A stretch of 64,000 nucleotides of DNA, from positions 1-64,000 of the forward strand of contig NZ_CABPSC010000011.1 in the NCBI RefSeq assembly GCF_902459585.1, given 5' to 3'. Positions 9,242-18,018 of this stretch are shown here, piece by piece. The notes beneath the pieces were generated by a model, which worked only from the letters and a program-made list of their open reading frames with translations, was not told the origin of the DNA and searched no databases. This DNA comes from Pandoraea nosoerga (GTDB lineage: Bacteria; Pseudomonadota; Gammaproteobacteria; Burkholderiales; Burkholderiaceae). The stretch's first letter is position 1. The number at the start of each line of letters is the position of its first letter. Position numbers and translations under genes: made by a program.

Positions 9242-9340
9242 GCGAATTGCGCGAATTGCGCGAATTGCGCGAGTTGAGCGGGTTGGGCGAGTTGCGCGAG
9301 TTGCGCGAGTTGCGCGCGTTGAGCGAGTTGAGCGAGTTGC
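9242..9340. repeat. 9-bp tandem repeat between genes, eleven units
   Basis: Eleven units of GCGAATTGC/GCGAGTTGC/GCGAGTTGA in the 589 bp between the repeat protein and the iclR gene. I see no credible gene in this gap, although the repeat keeps several frames open on both strands. Confidence 0.93.
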
Positions 9341-9661
9341 GCGACGCTCGGGGCGATACGTCGCTCGCCAAGTGCCGACGCGTCGCGGTAGACTTCGGAC
9401 ACCCGACGTCTGTCGTCGTGGTGCTCACGCCACCGGCCCGGGCGTCTCCGGGACGCCCGAACGCATGGCGCGAGCACTACGCGCATCACGCCCGACTCCC
9501 GAATACATGTCCGCACACGTGTCCACACCGTCTCCCGGCCAGGCGGCCACGCCCCTGCCCCTCACGGCCCTCCGGCCCGAATGGGCGTTGCTCGAACCCG
9601 CGCGCCACACCGCGCTCAAGTGCGACGTTCCCGAACGCTTGCCGGCACTCGGGGAAGCGTG

Positions 9662-10453
9662 ATGGCAAAAGCGAAAGCCACTGAAGCCGAACGTCCGCGC
9701 ACGCTCGCGAGCCAGACGCTTTTTCGCGGGCTCGACATCGTGGAGGCCGTGGCCGCCGGCATCGACACCGTGCCCGCGCTCTCGGCACATACGGGCATCA
9801 CACCCTCGACCACCCACCGGATCGCCTCGGCGCTCGTTCACGCCGGCTACCTGCGCTTCGAGCCGCGGCGCGGCTATCGGCTGGGCAACAAGCTCATCGA
9901 ACTCGGCTTTCTGGCGTACCGGCAGATCGACCTGCCGCGCGTGGCGCGCCCCGCTCTCGAGACGCTCGCGAGCGAGACGCGGGACACCGTGCATCTGGCC
10001 GTTGCCGATGGCTGGGAAGTGATGTATCTCGATAAACTGCCCGGACAGCGCGCCGTGGAAATCAGCTCGCGCATCGGCGGGCGCAAACCGATTTGCGTGA
10101 CGGGCGTGGGCAAGGCGCTGCTGCTCGATCAGGATGAGAACGCGTGGCGCGCACAGCTCGAACACTTCCAGGCGTCAGTGCCCGCGCACCCCATCGACGC
10201 CACCGCTTGGCTCGCGCGCATGCATGACTACGCGCGCCTGGGCTACGCCTTCGATCTGGAAGACGACACGCCGCAAATCCGCTGCGTGGCCGCGCCCGTG
10301 TATGACGCGAGCCAGCGCATCGTGGCCGCCATCAGCGTGTCGAGCACGACCAAGTACATGAGCCGCGAGCGCATGCAGGAACTCGTGCCGCGCGTAAAGG
10401 ACGCCGCGGCGCAGATCAGCCGCCAGCTCGGCTGGTCCGGCCACGCTCGCTGA
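9662..10453 (+). CDS. IclR-family transcriptional regulator
   Basis: 263 residues: N-terminal winged helix-turn-helix (LFRGLDIVEAVAAG, then ALSAHTGITPSTTHRIASAL) and a C-terminal IclR effector domain (YLDKLPGQRAVEISSRIGGR, CVTGVGKALL, AAPVYDASQRIVAAISVS). I start it at the ATG at 9662, preceded by GGGGAAG, because the extra upstream residues of a longer frame are not family-like. IclR proteins of this kind often activate aromatic-degradation operons. It is convergent with the dmpG/dmpF pair, whose promoter carries a palindrome that could be its site; that link is inference. Confidence 0.9.
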   Translation: MAKAKATEAERPRTLASQTLFRGLDIVEAVAAGIDTVPALSAHTGITPSTTHRIASALVHAGYLRFEPRRGYRLGNKLIELGFLAYRQIDLPRVARPALETLASETRDTVHLAVADGWEVMYLDKLPGQRAVEISSRIGGRKPICVTGVGKALLLDQDENAWRAQLEHFQASVPAHPIDATAWLARMHDYARLGYAFDLEDDTPQIRCVAAPVYDASQRIVAAISVSSTTKYMSRERMQELVPRVKDAAAQISRQLGWSGHAR

Positions 10454-10471
10454 AGCTGCGCACACGGGCGC

Positions 10472-10504
10472 AAAAAAAGCCGGCGCCGCGCGAAGCGGGC
10501 CGGC
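10472..10504 (-). terminator. Rho-independent terminator of the aldolase/dehydrogenase operon
   Basis: On the minus strand a GC-rich hairpin with GCCGGC arms (10499-10504 and 10479-10484, continued by CCGC/GCGG) is followed by seven T (10478-10472). It lies 165 bp after the dmpG stop and just past the convergent iclR stop. Confidence 0.8.
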
Positions 10505-10560
10505 ACCGGTACTGCCTGGATGATGACCGGCTGACCTCAGAGCGACGCCCCGGGTCCGGT

Positions 10561-10619
10561 ATGGATGCGGTATGGACGCGGTATGGAACCGTATGGGTTC
10601 GTATGGGCCCGTATCGGAT
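10561..10619. repeat. 10/11-bp tandem repeat between genes
   Basis: Six degenerate units beginning ATGGRNNCGGT / ATGGGNNCGT between the iclR terminator and the end of dmpG. Confidence 0.75.
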
Positions 10620-10668
10620 CGATGCGCGAGCTCTCGCGCGGCGCCGGGCGGCGACGCTTGCAGGCGGC

Positions 10669-11688
10669 CTATGCGGCGCGGCGCTTGAGCAGGTCGAGCG
10701 CGACGTCGACGATCATGTCTTCCTGGCCGCCCACCATGCGGCGCTGACCAAGCTCGACGAGAATGTCGACGGTCTTCAGGTCGTAACGTGCCGCGGCCGC
10801 CTCGGCGTGACGCAGGAAGCTCGAATAGACGCCTGCATAACCGAGCGCCAGCGTCTCGCGGTCCACGCGCACGGCGCGGTCCTGCAGCGGACGCACGATG
10901 TCGTCGGCCGCGTCCATCAGCGTGTACAGGTCGCAGCCATGGTTCCACCCCAGACGCGACGCGGCCGCGATGAACACTTCCAGCGGCGCATTGCCCGCGC
11001 CGGCGCCCATGCCGGCCAGACTTGCGTCGATGCGATCGCAGCCTTCCTCCACCGCGACGATCGAATTCGCCACGCCGAGGCTCAGATTGTGGTGCGCGTG
11101 CATGCCGGTGAGCGTCTCGGGCTTGAGCACGTCCTTGAACGCGCGGAAGCGATCGCGCACGTCGTTCATGCCCAGCGCGCCGCCCGAATCCACCACGTAG
11201 ATGCACGTCGCGCCATACGACTCCATCAGCTTGGCCTGCTCGGCCAGATGCTGCGGCGTGGTCATGTGGCTCATCATCAGGAAGCCGACGGTGTCCATGC
11301 CCAGCTCGCGTGCATAGGCGATGTGCTGGCGCGAGACGTCGGCTTCAGTGCAGTGTGTGGCGATGCGCACCACGCGTGCGCCCGCGTCGTAGGCCGCGCG
11401 CAGATCGTGGACGGTGCCCACGCCCGGCAGCAGCAGCGTGGCCACCTTGGCGTGCGTGACCGTCTCGGCCACCGCCGCGATCCACTCGAGATCGGTGTGA
11501 GCGCCGAAGCCGTAGTTGAAGCTCGAGCCGGACAGGCCGTCGCCGTGCGCGACCTCGATCGAATCGACGCGCGCCGCATCGAGCGCCGCGGCAATCGCCT
11601 TCACGTTGGCAATGCTGTATTGGTGACGAATCGCGTGGCTGCCGTCGCGCAGCGTCACGTCGGAAATGTAGAGTTTTTTCTGCGTCAT
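10669..11688 (-). CDS. dmpG: 4-hydroxy-2-oxovalerate aldolase
   Basis: 339 residues of the DmpG/BphI/MhpE family. Seen: the N-terminal [15 protein letters not shown] with the catalytic Arg-Asp pair and His, the metal-ligand segment [15 protein letters not shown] near residue 197, and the C-terminal communication domain ending in the [16 protein letters not shown] region. It splits 4-hydroxy-2-oxovalerate into pyruvate and acetaldehyde, the latter channelled to the partner dehydrogenase encoded 32 bp upstream in the same operon. The hydratase that normally comes before these two enzymes in meta-cleavage pathways is not in the window. Confidence 0.95.
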   Translation of the reverse strand: MTQKKLYISDVTLRDGSHAIRHQYSIANVKAIAAALDAARVDSIEVAHGDGLSGSSFNYGFGAHTDLEWIAAVAETVTHAKVATLLLPGVGTVHDLRAAYDAGARVVRIATHCTEADVSRQHIAYARELGMDTVGFLMMSHMTTPQHLAEQAKLMESYGATCIYVVDSGGALGMNDVRDRFRAFKDVLKPETLTGMHAHHNLSLGVANSIVAVEEGCDRIDASLAGMGAGAGNAPLEVFIAAASRLGWNHGCDLYTLMDAADDIVRPLQDRAVRVDRETLALGYAGVYSSFLRHAEAAAARYDLKTVDILVELGQRRMVGGQEDMIVDVALDLLKRRAA

Positions 11689-11720
11689 GGTGATGTGTCT
11701 CCGGGGAGCGCGCGCGGCGC

Positions 11721-12665
11721 TCAGGCGGCAAGCGCCAGGCGGGTGGCGGCGATGCGATCGGCACAGGCCAGCGCGGCGCTGGTCATGATGTCGAGGTTGC
11801 CCGCATAGGCCGGCAGATAGTGCGCGGCGCCTTCCACTTCGAGGAACACCGAGGTCTTCAGACCGGTGAGCTTGCCCAGTCCCGGCACGTTGAGCGCATG
11901 CGAGGCGTCGAACAGCTCGAACTGCACCCTCTGCTTCAGACGATAGCCCGGCACGTAGGCATGCACCTTGTCGACCATGGCCTGAATGCTCGCCTCGATG
12001 GCGGCCTGGTCGCCGGGCTCGGACAGCGCGAATACCGTGTCGCGCATGATGAGCGGCGGCTCGGCCGGGTTAAGCACGATGATGGCCTTGCCGCGCGACG
12101 CGCCGCCGAGCACCTCGATGGCCTTGGACGTCGTTTCGGTGAATTCGTCGATGTTCGCGCGCGTGCCAGGGCCGGCCGACTTGCTGGAGATCGAGGCCAC
12201 GATCTCGGCGTAGTGGACCTTCGCCACTTGCGAGATGGCCGCCACGATGGGGATCGTCGCCTGGCCGCCGCACGTCACCATGTTGATGTTCTTCGCGTCG
12301 AGATGCGCATCGAGGTTGATCGACGGAATCACGTAAGGGCCAATGGCCGCCGGCGTCAGATCGATCACCTGTACGCCACGCGCCTGCAGCAGTTCGTTGT
12401 GATGCGCATGCGCCTTGGCCGACGTGGCGTCGAACGCGATGCGGATGTCGTCGAAGCCGGGCATGGCCAGCAGCCCGTCGATACCGCCTGCCGTGGTCGG
12501 TACGCCGAGACGCTCGGCGCGCGCAAGGCCGTCCGAGGCCGGATCGATGCCGACCATCGCGCCCATCTCCAGATGCTCGCTATTGCGCATCACCTTGATC
12601 ATCAGGTCGGTGCCGATATTGCCCGAGCCGATGATCGCCACTTTCTGTTTGCGTCGTTCCGTCAC
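11721..12665 (-). CDS. dmpF: Acetaldehyde dehydrogenase (acylating)
   Basis: 314 residues; converts channelled acetaldehyde, NAD+ and CoA to acetyl-CoA. Rossmann motif [13 protein letters not shown] (residues 9-21) and catalytic Cys132 in [12 protein letters not shown] are present. I chose the GTG at 12665 because AGGAGACGACA sits just before it and the family begins close to this point ([15 protein letters not shown]); the in-frame ATG at 12707 overlaps the promoter region. It is the first gene of the two-gene operon with dmpG and forms a heterotetramer with that aldolase. Confidence 0.95.
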   Translation of the reverse strand: MTERRKQKVAIIGSGNIGTDLMIKVMRNSEHLEMGAMVGIDPASDGLARAERLGVPTTAGGIDGLLAMPGFDDIRIAFDATSAKAHAHHNELLQARGVQVIDLTPAAIGPYVIPSINLDAHLDAKNINMVTCGGQATIPIVAAISQVAKVHYAEIVASISSKSAGPGTRANIDEFTETTSKAIEVLGGASRGKAIIVLNPAEPPLIMRDTVFALSEPGDQAAIEASIQAMVDKVHAYVPGYRLKQRVQFELFDASHALNVPGLGKLTGLKTSVFLEVEGAAHYLPAYAGNLDIMTSAALACADRIAATRLALAA

Positions 12666-12705
12666 TGTCGTCTCCTGAACGTATCCGTCCTCCGGTATGA
12701 GGCGC

Positions 12706-12735
12706 ATCGTAAGTCCGCGACAACTTAAATGTCAA
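12706..12735 (-). promoter_or_regulatory. Candidate sigma-70 promoter of dmpF-dmpG
   Basis: On the minus strand TTGACA (12735-12730) is followed after 18 bp by TACGAT (12711-12706). It lies about 40 bp before the GTG start of dmpF. Confidence 0.55.
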
Positions 12736-12748
12736 TATGTAGAAATTG

Positions 12749-12765
12749 ATCTCATATTTTGAGAT
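12749..12765. promoter_or_regulatory. Inverted repeat just upstream of the dmpF promoter
   Basis: ATCTCA-TATTT-TGAGAT, perfect 6-bp arms in an AT-rich island, centred about 24 bp upstream of the -35 hexamer. That is a normal activator position, and the nearby IclR protein is the natural candidate. No direct evidence for binding. Confidence 0.5.
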
Positions 12766-12781
12766 TTATAAAGACAGCCGT

Positions 12782-13140
12782 TTATCCACATTTTTTGTTC
12801 ACAAGGCAGTTGATAACTTGCGGAAAAGCGTCGCAAGTGGATGATTCGACAGGGAAGATTCGTCGCGCGCGAAAGTTGTGCCGGCGGCTGCAAAACGAGG
12901 CATGGCGCGGGTTTGCGAGAGTCGCCGTTATCCACAGAATCTGTTTGCAAGCCGGTGGACAACTCGCGGATAGCTCATTCAAGTCGTTGATCGGACGAGA
13001 AAAAAGTCGCGCGCGCATTTGCTGCGCCGTCGCCGCGCGGTCCGGCAAAGCGACGGCGTGGCGCGAGCGTGATGTGAACGGCATCGCCACGGGCCCCGCC
13101 GTTATCCACAGAAAATGTTCACAACCCGGTGAATAACGCG
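12782..13140. repeat. Three repeated modules with perfect DnaA boxes
   Basis: Three copies of a roughly 40-bp module begin at 12782, 12928 and 13102. Each starts with TTATCCACA, the canonical DnaA box, then a second half resembling TGTTCACAA, then an inverted GTGGATAAC-like arm, and two continue GCGGA. Spacing between copies is 146 and 174 bp, and the linkers after copies one and two also share pieces (for example GTCGCGCGCG), so these look like degenerate tandem units of about 150 bp. No dnaA, gyrB, parAB or rep gene is in the window. The 832 bp from 12666 to 13497 otherwise hold only the dmpF promoter and no gene I can support. Confidence 0.75.
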
Positions 13141-13497
13141 TCGATATCCGATGTATCTGGTTGACGCCAAAGGACTTTCATACAGCGCAGCAACAGTGCT
13201 CAACGCAGGCCCGAAGGGTGAGCCCATGCCGGCGGGACGATCGATGGCCACCGCGCCCAGGCGCCCAGGTGCCCAGTGCCGGGCGCCCCGGCGCCGACCG
13301 AGCGCGAACTTTTCACCGTGTGCTGCGGTCTAGATACGCCGCAAATCAAGGTAGCTCAGCGTCACCCATCTCGTCCGCTGACCCAGCATCCACACGTTTG
13401 CCGATTCGACGTCGAGGCTACGCCCGACGGTCCCCGCAACCCGATTCACTGCCGCACGCGCCTCGGGCGCTGGCGCATTTCACGCGTTACCTCTGCA

Positions 13498-14151
13498 ATG
13501 CCTACCACCCCCCAAAACAACGGGCGGCTCGCGTCATCGATTCATCTCGCATCGGCTGCCCCCCTGTCTCGCGCCTCGCAACGTTGCCGCCATCTCGCCT
13601 GGTGCGCCGTGCTGTCCTCGCTCACACCATTCACGGCGCAGGCCAACGATGCGCCGAGCGGCATCTCGACATGGACCGGCGCCATCGTCGACGAAGTGCG
13701 CGAGGTGGCCACCCAAGGCGCCAGCGATCTGTACGTGCCGCTGCATACGCACCACCTGCGCTTCGCCTACACGCGCGACAAGATTTCCCAGTACAACGAA
13801 AACCCGTGGGGCCTCGGCTACGGACGCGTGCTGTCCGACGGCAAGAACGGCTCGCGCATGTTGTACGCAATGGCCTTCAAGGACTCGCACAACGACTGGT
13901 CGCCGATGGCCGGCTACGGACGGATCTGGAACGTCGCGAATGCCGGGCCGGTTCGCTTCGGTCTCGGCTACACGGTATTCCTGATGTCGCGCTCGGACAC
14001 GCTCGGCGGGGTGCCCTTCCCCGGCGCGCTGCCGCTCGCGCAGATCGGCGTGGGACGCGCTTACGTTGCAACCGCCTACGTGCCCGGCGGCAAGGGCAAC
14101 GGCAACGTGCTGTTCATCTTCGGCCGTTACACCTTCGGCAAGCCGGGCTGA
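13498..14151 (+). CDS. pagP: Lipid A palmitoyltransferase PagP
   Basis: 217 residues: an N-terminal region with a likely signal peptide ending near AQAND (about residue 43-47), then the small eight-strand barrel. Diagnostic PagP segments are HTHHLRFAYTRDKISQYNEN, with the conserved His and the PWGLGYGR that follows, and the terminal strand LFIFGRYTFGK. PagP moves a palmitate from a phospholipid to lipid A in the outer membrane. The ATG at 13498 lacks a good ribosome site; longer frames upstream look non-coding. Its last 25 bp overlap the end of the convergent sugar carrier gene. Confidence 0.85.
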   Translation: MPTTPQNNGRLASSIHLASAAPLSRASQRCRHLAWCAVLSSLTPFTAQANDAPSGISTWTGAIVDEVREVATQGASDLYVPLHTHHLRFAYTRDKISQYNENPWGLGYGRVLSDGKNGSRMLYAMAFKDSHNDWSPMAGYGRIWNVANAGPVRFGLGYTVFLMSRSDTLGGVPFPGALPLAQIGVGRAYVATAYVPGGKGNGNVLFIFGRYTFGKPG

Positions 14152-15551
14152 GACGCGCTCCACTCCCCGAATGCCGCAATGTAGGCGTAGGCGACGGCCG
14201 GCACGAGGAACGACAGCACCACGCCGGCAGCGTCGGCCAGCGCGCCTTGCAAATACGGCAGCACCGCACCGCCCACGATGGCCATGCAGATCAGCCCGCC
14301 CCCTTCGCTCACTCGCGCGCCGAGCCCGCCCACGGACAGCGAGAAGATCGTCGGAAACATGATGGCGTTGCCCAGACCACAGGCCAGCAGCAGCCACATG
14401 GCAAGCGTGGCGGGCAAGACGAGAGACGCCAGGATGAGGAGCAGGTTGTAGATCGCGCACAGGCTCAGCATCCGTCCGGGCGACACGCTGCGCAGCAGCC
14501 ATGCCCCCACGAAGCGACCGACCATCGCGCCGCCCCAATAGAGCGCCAGGTAGCGACTCGCGTGCGCATGGTCGGCGATGCCGGTGTTCGCGTGTGTCAG
14601 GTAGACGATGAGAAAGCTGCCTATGCTCACTTCGGCGCCGACATACAGAAAGAGCGCCACAATCCCGTAACGCAGCGGCCGATGCGCCAGCAGCCCCCGT
14701 ACATTGCCGGCGTCACTCGCACCGGCCACGCTGGCCACACCGGCCACGCCGGCCCCCGCGCTCACCGCGGCTTGCGGCGTTTCCGGCGCTTCCGGGGCTC
14801 CTGTCTCGCGCCGCCCCGGTTCGGGCAGCCTGAGCCGCCACAGCACAATGCCGCCGAGCACGAGCGCCGCGGCCAGCAACCCGTAAGGGCCGCGCACGGT
14901 GTCGACCGCGTGCCCCGCGACGGGTCCCGCTTGCGGCGACAGTATCCACAACGCCGCCAGCGGCGGCCCGACCGTCGTCCCCAACGAGTTGAACGCCTGC
15001 ACCAGCGTGAGCCGGCTGGCTGCCGCGCCACGCGAGCCCAGCGTCTCGACGTAGGCGTTCACGGCCACCTGCAGCAACGTGATGCCGCTCGCCAGCACGA
15101 AAAGCGCGGCAAGAAAACATGCGTAGGAGACCAGCGCCGCCGCCGGAAAGAACAACGCGCATCCGAAGCCCGCCAGCCACAGGGAACTTGCCAGCGCTCG
15201 CCGGTAGCCCACGCGCGCCGTGTACTGCCCCGCCGGATACGACACCACGAAATAGGCCGCGAAGAAGCTCGACTGGATGAGCGCCGCGTCGCGGTACGTC
15301 AGATCGAAGGCGGCCTTGAAGTGCGGAACGAGGATGTCGTTGAGCGACGTGATGAGCCCCATCGCGAAGAACAACGTTGCGAGCATCGACAGCACGCGGC
15401 TTGCCGACGGCATGCCGGCAGCGGTCGCGGCGCCCGGAACGGACGGCGATCCGGCGGGCAGCGGGGCGTTGACGCTCCCCGTGGAAGGAACGGATTGGGC
15501 GGATTGAGCGGATTGCGCTGATGAGAGCGCCTTCGAGCGATCGGCGGACAT
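14127..15551 (-). CDS. MFS sugar transporter, FucP/GluP family
   Basis: 474 residues. After an 50-residue Ser/Ala/Gln/Pro-rich tail come 12 membrane helices with the FucP/GluP hallmarks GLITSLNDILVPHFK, QSSFFAAYFVVSYPAG and LLQVAVNAYVE. It is predicted to import a hexose such as glucose, galactose or fucose with protons. The central loop is a low-complexity Gly/Ala/Val stretch. The ATG at 15551 follows GGAGACGTGC. The frame stays open far upstream to 17918, but that extension is antisense to two genes and is not coding. A 9-bp repeat (15491-15517) encodes the N-terminal Ala-Gln-Ser triplets. Confidence 0.87.
   Translation of the reverse strand: MSADRSKALSSAQSAQSAQSVPSTGSVNAPLPAGSPSVPGAATAAGMPSASRVLSMLATLFFAMGLITSLNDILVPHFKAAFDLTYRDAALIQSSFFAAYFVVSYPAGQYTARVGYRRALASSLWLAGFGCALFFPAAALVSYACFLAALFVLASGITLLQVAVNAYVETLGSRGAAASRLTLVQAFNSLGTTVGPPLAALWILSPQAGPVAGHAVDTVRGPYGLLAAALVLGGIVLWRLRLPEPGRRETGAPEAPETPQAAVSAGAGVAGVASVAGASDAGNVRGLLAHRPLRYGIVALFLYVGAEVSIGSFLIVYLTHANTGIADHAHASRYLALYWGGAMVGRFVGAWLLRSVSPGRMLSLCAIYNLLLILASLVLPATLAMWLLLACGLGNAIMFPTIFSLSVGGLGARVSEGGGLICMAIVGGAVLPYLQGALADAAGVVLSFLVPAVAYAYIAAFGEWSASQPGLPKV
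15491..15517. repeat. 9-bp tandem repeat in the sugar carrier N-terminus
   Basis: Three units CGGATTGGG, CGGATTGAG, CGGATTGCG; minus strand they give Ser-Ala-Gln triplets in the cytoplasmic tail. Confidence 0.7.
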
Positions 15552-15797
15552 GCACGTCTCCGGAGAACGACGGCGCTTGGCCGCCGGTAAGGGGCACAGT
15601 ACCCGGCCAGTGTAGACTTCGCGACCGACGCCGTGCGCTAGGCCGAGTCTCATATTTGCATGACGGCCCGATGGCACCGCATTCGGCGCCGTGTCCGGCT
15701 TTTCCCATGCTGTTCCCGGCTTTCCGCTCTTGTCAGCCGACGTCTTTTGTTCGACTATCCGCTGCATAGGATAAGCCGCCACATTCGGGGATACATC

Positions 15798-16859
15798 ATG
15801 CGGGGTTTCAAGTCTTGGAAGTTCGCGACGGGATGGCTCGTCGCGGGCATGCTCGGGGTTGCCGGCCATGCACAGGCGCAATCGGTGAGTCCGGCACGCG
15901 CGCCGGCGCCCGCCTGCGATTGCGCGCGGATCGTCGCCGATTGTTCGGCCTCCGTGACGGTGCTGCCCACGCGCGCGGCCAACGGCGCCTTCTCGGCCGA
16001 CGTCACGCTGCAGACCGACGCGCCGTCGTGCGCGAAGATCGACTACCGACTCGACGACACGCCCTACGTCACGATCCTGCGCGACGGCTCGATGGGCACG
16101 CAGCGCCTCTACGGCTCGCGTGCGCTCACCCGCAACAGTCTCTCCCGTATGTCCTGCCACGTGTGCGCTGCCGCGCCGGCGCCGGTGGCAAACGACGGAT
16201 TGCCGCCCGACATGGCGCGCGTCGAAGGCGCACCGGGCACGTTCAGCGCCGCACCCGCTGCTGCCTCGCCGAGCGCCGCGCCCTCCGGCAACGTCAGTAC
16301 CTATGTCCCGCCCGCCGCCGCGCAGAACGCGGCAGTCGCCAGCGCGACGCCGCAGACGAGCGCACCGCTGCCGGACAGCATCGGCGACACCGCCGGGCTC
16401 AATGCGCTCAACGCGCCAAATGCGAACGCGCCGGAGACCGCCCGCGACGTTGCCGCGATCGATGCGCCCGCGCCTGCCGGCACCACGCTCGTCACCCCGC
16501 CAATAGCGCCGGGCGCCGCCATGGCAGCGCCCGCCGCGCCGCCGCGCGTGGTGAACCCGTCCGGCCGCTGGCGTGGCCTGTGCAGGAACGCCCCGCCGTG
16601 GTGGGGATGGTTCAGCTCGCCGATGACTCGTCTGATGGCGCTCGCACTGAACGGCGCACAAGTCACGGGCAGCGTCGACGACGTCGAACCGAACGTCCAC
16701 ACCACGGTGCAGGGCGTGCTTGCAGGCGATCGCCTGCAACTGGCCGGCAGCTACGGCGCGAAGCACGACATCACTTTCGGGCCGGACGGCACGACGCTCA
16801 CTGACGCCTGGTGCAACAGCGACGGCCGCTGCGAGACCTGCGAGATGCAGCGTTTCTAA
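15798..16859 (+). CDS. Secreted protein of unknown function
   Basis: 353 residues; I do not recognise the family. The ATG at 15798 opens a clear signal peptide (MRGFKSWKFATGWLVAGMLG, then VAGHAQAQS). The mature part has a Cys-containing N-domain (PACDCARIVADCS, DAPSCAKIDYRLDDTPYVTI, MSCHVC), a long Ala/Pro/Ser/Thr-rich linker of about 120 residues, and a C-terminal domain of about 100 residues (RWRGLCRNAPPWWGWF to CETCEMQRF) with several Cys that could form disulphides. A beta-rich C-domain with a binding role is plausible. It is divergent from the sugar carrier and 415 bp from the HU gene. Confidence 0.75.
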   Translation: MRGFKSWKFATGWLVAGMLGVAGHAQAQSVSPARAPAPACDCARIVADCSASVTVLPTRAANGAFSADVTLQTDAPSCAKIDYRLDDTPYVTILRDGSMGTQRLYGSRALTRNSLSRMSCHVCAAAPAPVANDGLPPDMARVEGAPGTFSAAPAAASPSAAPSGNVSTYVPPAAAQNAAVASATPQTSAPLPDSIGDTAGLNALNAPNANAPETARDVAAIDAPAPAGTTLVTPPIAPGAAMAAPAAPPRVVNPSGRWRGLCRNAPPWWGWFSSPMTRLMALALNGAQVTGSVDDVEPNVHTTVQGVLAGDRLQLAGSYGAKHDITFGPDGTTLTDAWCNSDGRCETCEMQRF

Positions 16860-16920
16860 GGGGTTCGAGGGCATTCGGCGAACGTGTCGGCTCGCACCGC
16901 GGGCCGGCGCACGCGCGAAA

Positions 16921-16965
16921 GCACCGCCAGCACCATCGGCGCCATCGATGCCATCAGCACCGTCG
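16921..16965. repeat. 9-bp tandem repeat between genes
   Basis: Five units around GCACCATCG/GCGCCATCG in the 415-bp gap between the secreted protein and the HU gene. Otherwise that gap shows only a possible -10 hexamer (TAGAAT, 17193-17198) without a good -35. Confidence 0.7.
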
Positions 16966-17274
16966 AAAATGATGGGAAAGCCGGCGCCCGATTGCGCGCG
17001 AACGCGCTCGCCCGATTCTCGTGGACGGGAGATCATGGCGGTGCCAGCGCGCGAGGTCGCGAACGAAACGAATGGAATCGCCGCCGCAATGTCGTCGGGA
17101 TGGCGCCGGAACATCGCGGAATGGCCGCTCAGCCTTGTGCGGCAAGCGCGCAACATTCGTCGCGCACTACTCGCACAAAGCGATTTCTTAGGTAGAATCG
17201 TCGGCGCAGCAAGACGTATCATTCGGGTGGCCGTTCTCCGACGGCACTTTCTTATTCTCATCGATTGGATCGAT

Positions 17275-17730
17275 ATGGCAACGGCAAAGAAAGCAGCAGC
17301 AAAGAAGGCCCCTGTGGCGAAAAAGGCTCCGGCAGCCAAGAAGGCGCCGGCAGCGAAAAAGGCAGCGCCGAAGGCAGCCAAGGCAGCGCCGAAGGCAGCC
17401 GCAAACGGCAAGCTCTCGCCGATCAAGGAAACGCTCAACAAGACCCAGCTCGCAGCCCACCTCGCGGAACAATCGGCTGTCGCCGTGAAGGAAGTGAAGG
17501 CAGTGCTGGCCGCGCTCGAGAACACGATCCTCGGCTCGCTGCACAAGAAGGGTGCCGGCGAATTCACGCTGCATGGTCTGTTCAAGGTCACGTCGCAACA
17601 AATCGCCGCCAAGGCGAAGCGTTTCGGCAAGGATCCGTTCACGGGCCAGGAGCGCTGGTTCCCGGCGAAGCCGGCTTCGGTGCGCGTGAAGGTTCGCCCG
17701 CTGAAGAAGGTCAAGGACGCCGCCCAGTAA
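17275..17730 (+). CDS. HU-family DNA-binding protein with histone H1-like N-terminal tail
   Basis: 151 residues in two parts. Residues 1-45 are almost only Lys, Ala and Pro (repeated KKA/AAKK and PKAAKAA units), resembling the tail of eukaryotic histone H1. Residues about 47-151 are an HU/IHF-like domain (LSPIKETLNKTQLAAHLAEQ, FTLHGLFKVTSQ, and the arm FGKDPFTGQERWFPAKPASV). Such tailed HU proteins are known from betaproteobacteria and are thought to compact DNA or modulate global expression. The ATG at 17275 is the only start that gives the tail. A strong terminator follows at 17801. Confidence 0.9.
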   Translation: MATAKKAAAKKAPVAKKAPAAKKAPAAKKAAPKAAKAAPKAAANGKLSPIKETLNKTQLAAHLAEQSAVAVKEVKAVLAALENTILGSLHKKGAGEFTLHGLFKVTSQQIAAKAKRFGKDPFTGQERWFPAKPASVRVKVRPLKKVKDAAQ

Positions 17731-17800
17731 GTCTTGCCGTCGCCACGCCGTGCCTCGCACGGCAGCGCGATACGACAGGCTCTGGCCGCTACGCCCGAGA

Positions 17801-17829
17801 ACGGCGCCGATGTTTCGGCGCCGTTTTTT
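17801..17829 (+). terminator. Rho-independent terminator after the HU gene
   Basis: ACGGCGCCGA, loop TGTT, TCGGCGCCGT followed by a run of T. A perfect 10-bp stem, 70 bp after the stop codon. Confidence 0.93.
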
Positions 17830-18018
17830 TTGTCCGCACACCGGCTTTCGTCCCGTCGCCCTCTTTCGACGTCTTTCGCCGTGCTCAACGCCTGGCCGCC
17901 GCACTCGCCAGGCGTCAAAACCTAGGGTTTTCGCTGGGGTTTGTGCGGAGTGGACGCCTCATGCACCGCCCGCTAACATCGCTCGGGACACCGGTCGGCA
18001 AGCTGCGAGGGGGCTTCC

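Noticed and set aside
9247-9684. Plus-strand frame with Arg-Glu-Leu repeats
   Set aside because: It is kept open only by the 9-bp repeat, then overlaps the iclR start; no ribosome site is present.
12759-13136. Small open frames in the DnaA-box region
   Set aside because: No ribosome site and no protein-like composition; the repeats themselves explain the conservation within the region.
12782-13140. Chromosomal replication origin
   Set aside because: DnaA boxes are present but there is no dnaA, dnaN, gidA, parAB or rep gene, and no clear AT-rich unwinding block beside the boxes, so I call only a box cluster.
15552-17918. Long upstream extension of the minus-strand sugar carrier frame
   Set aside because: It runs antisense through the secreted-protein and HU genes, and the transporter begins with a good ribosome site at 15551.
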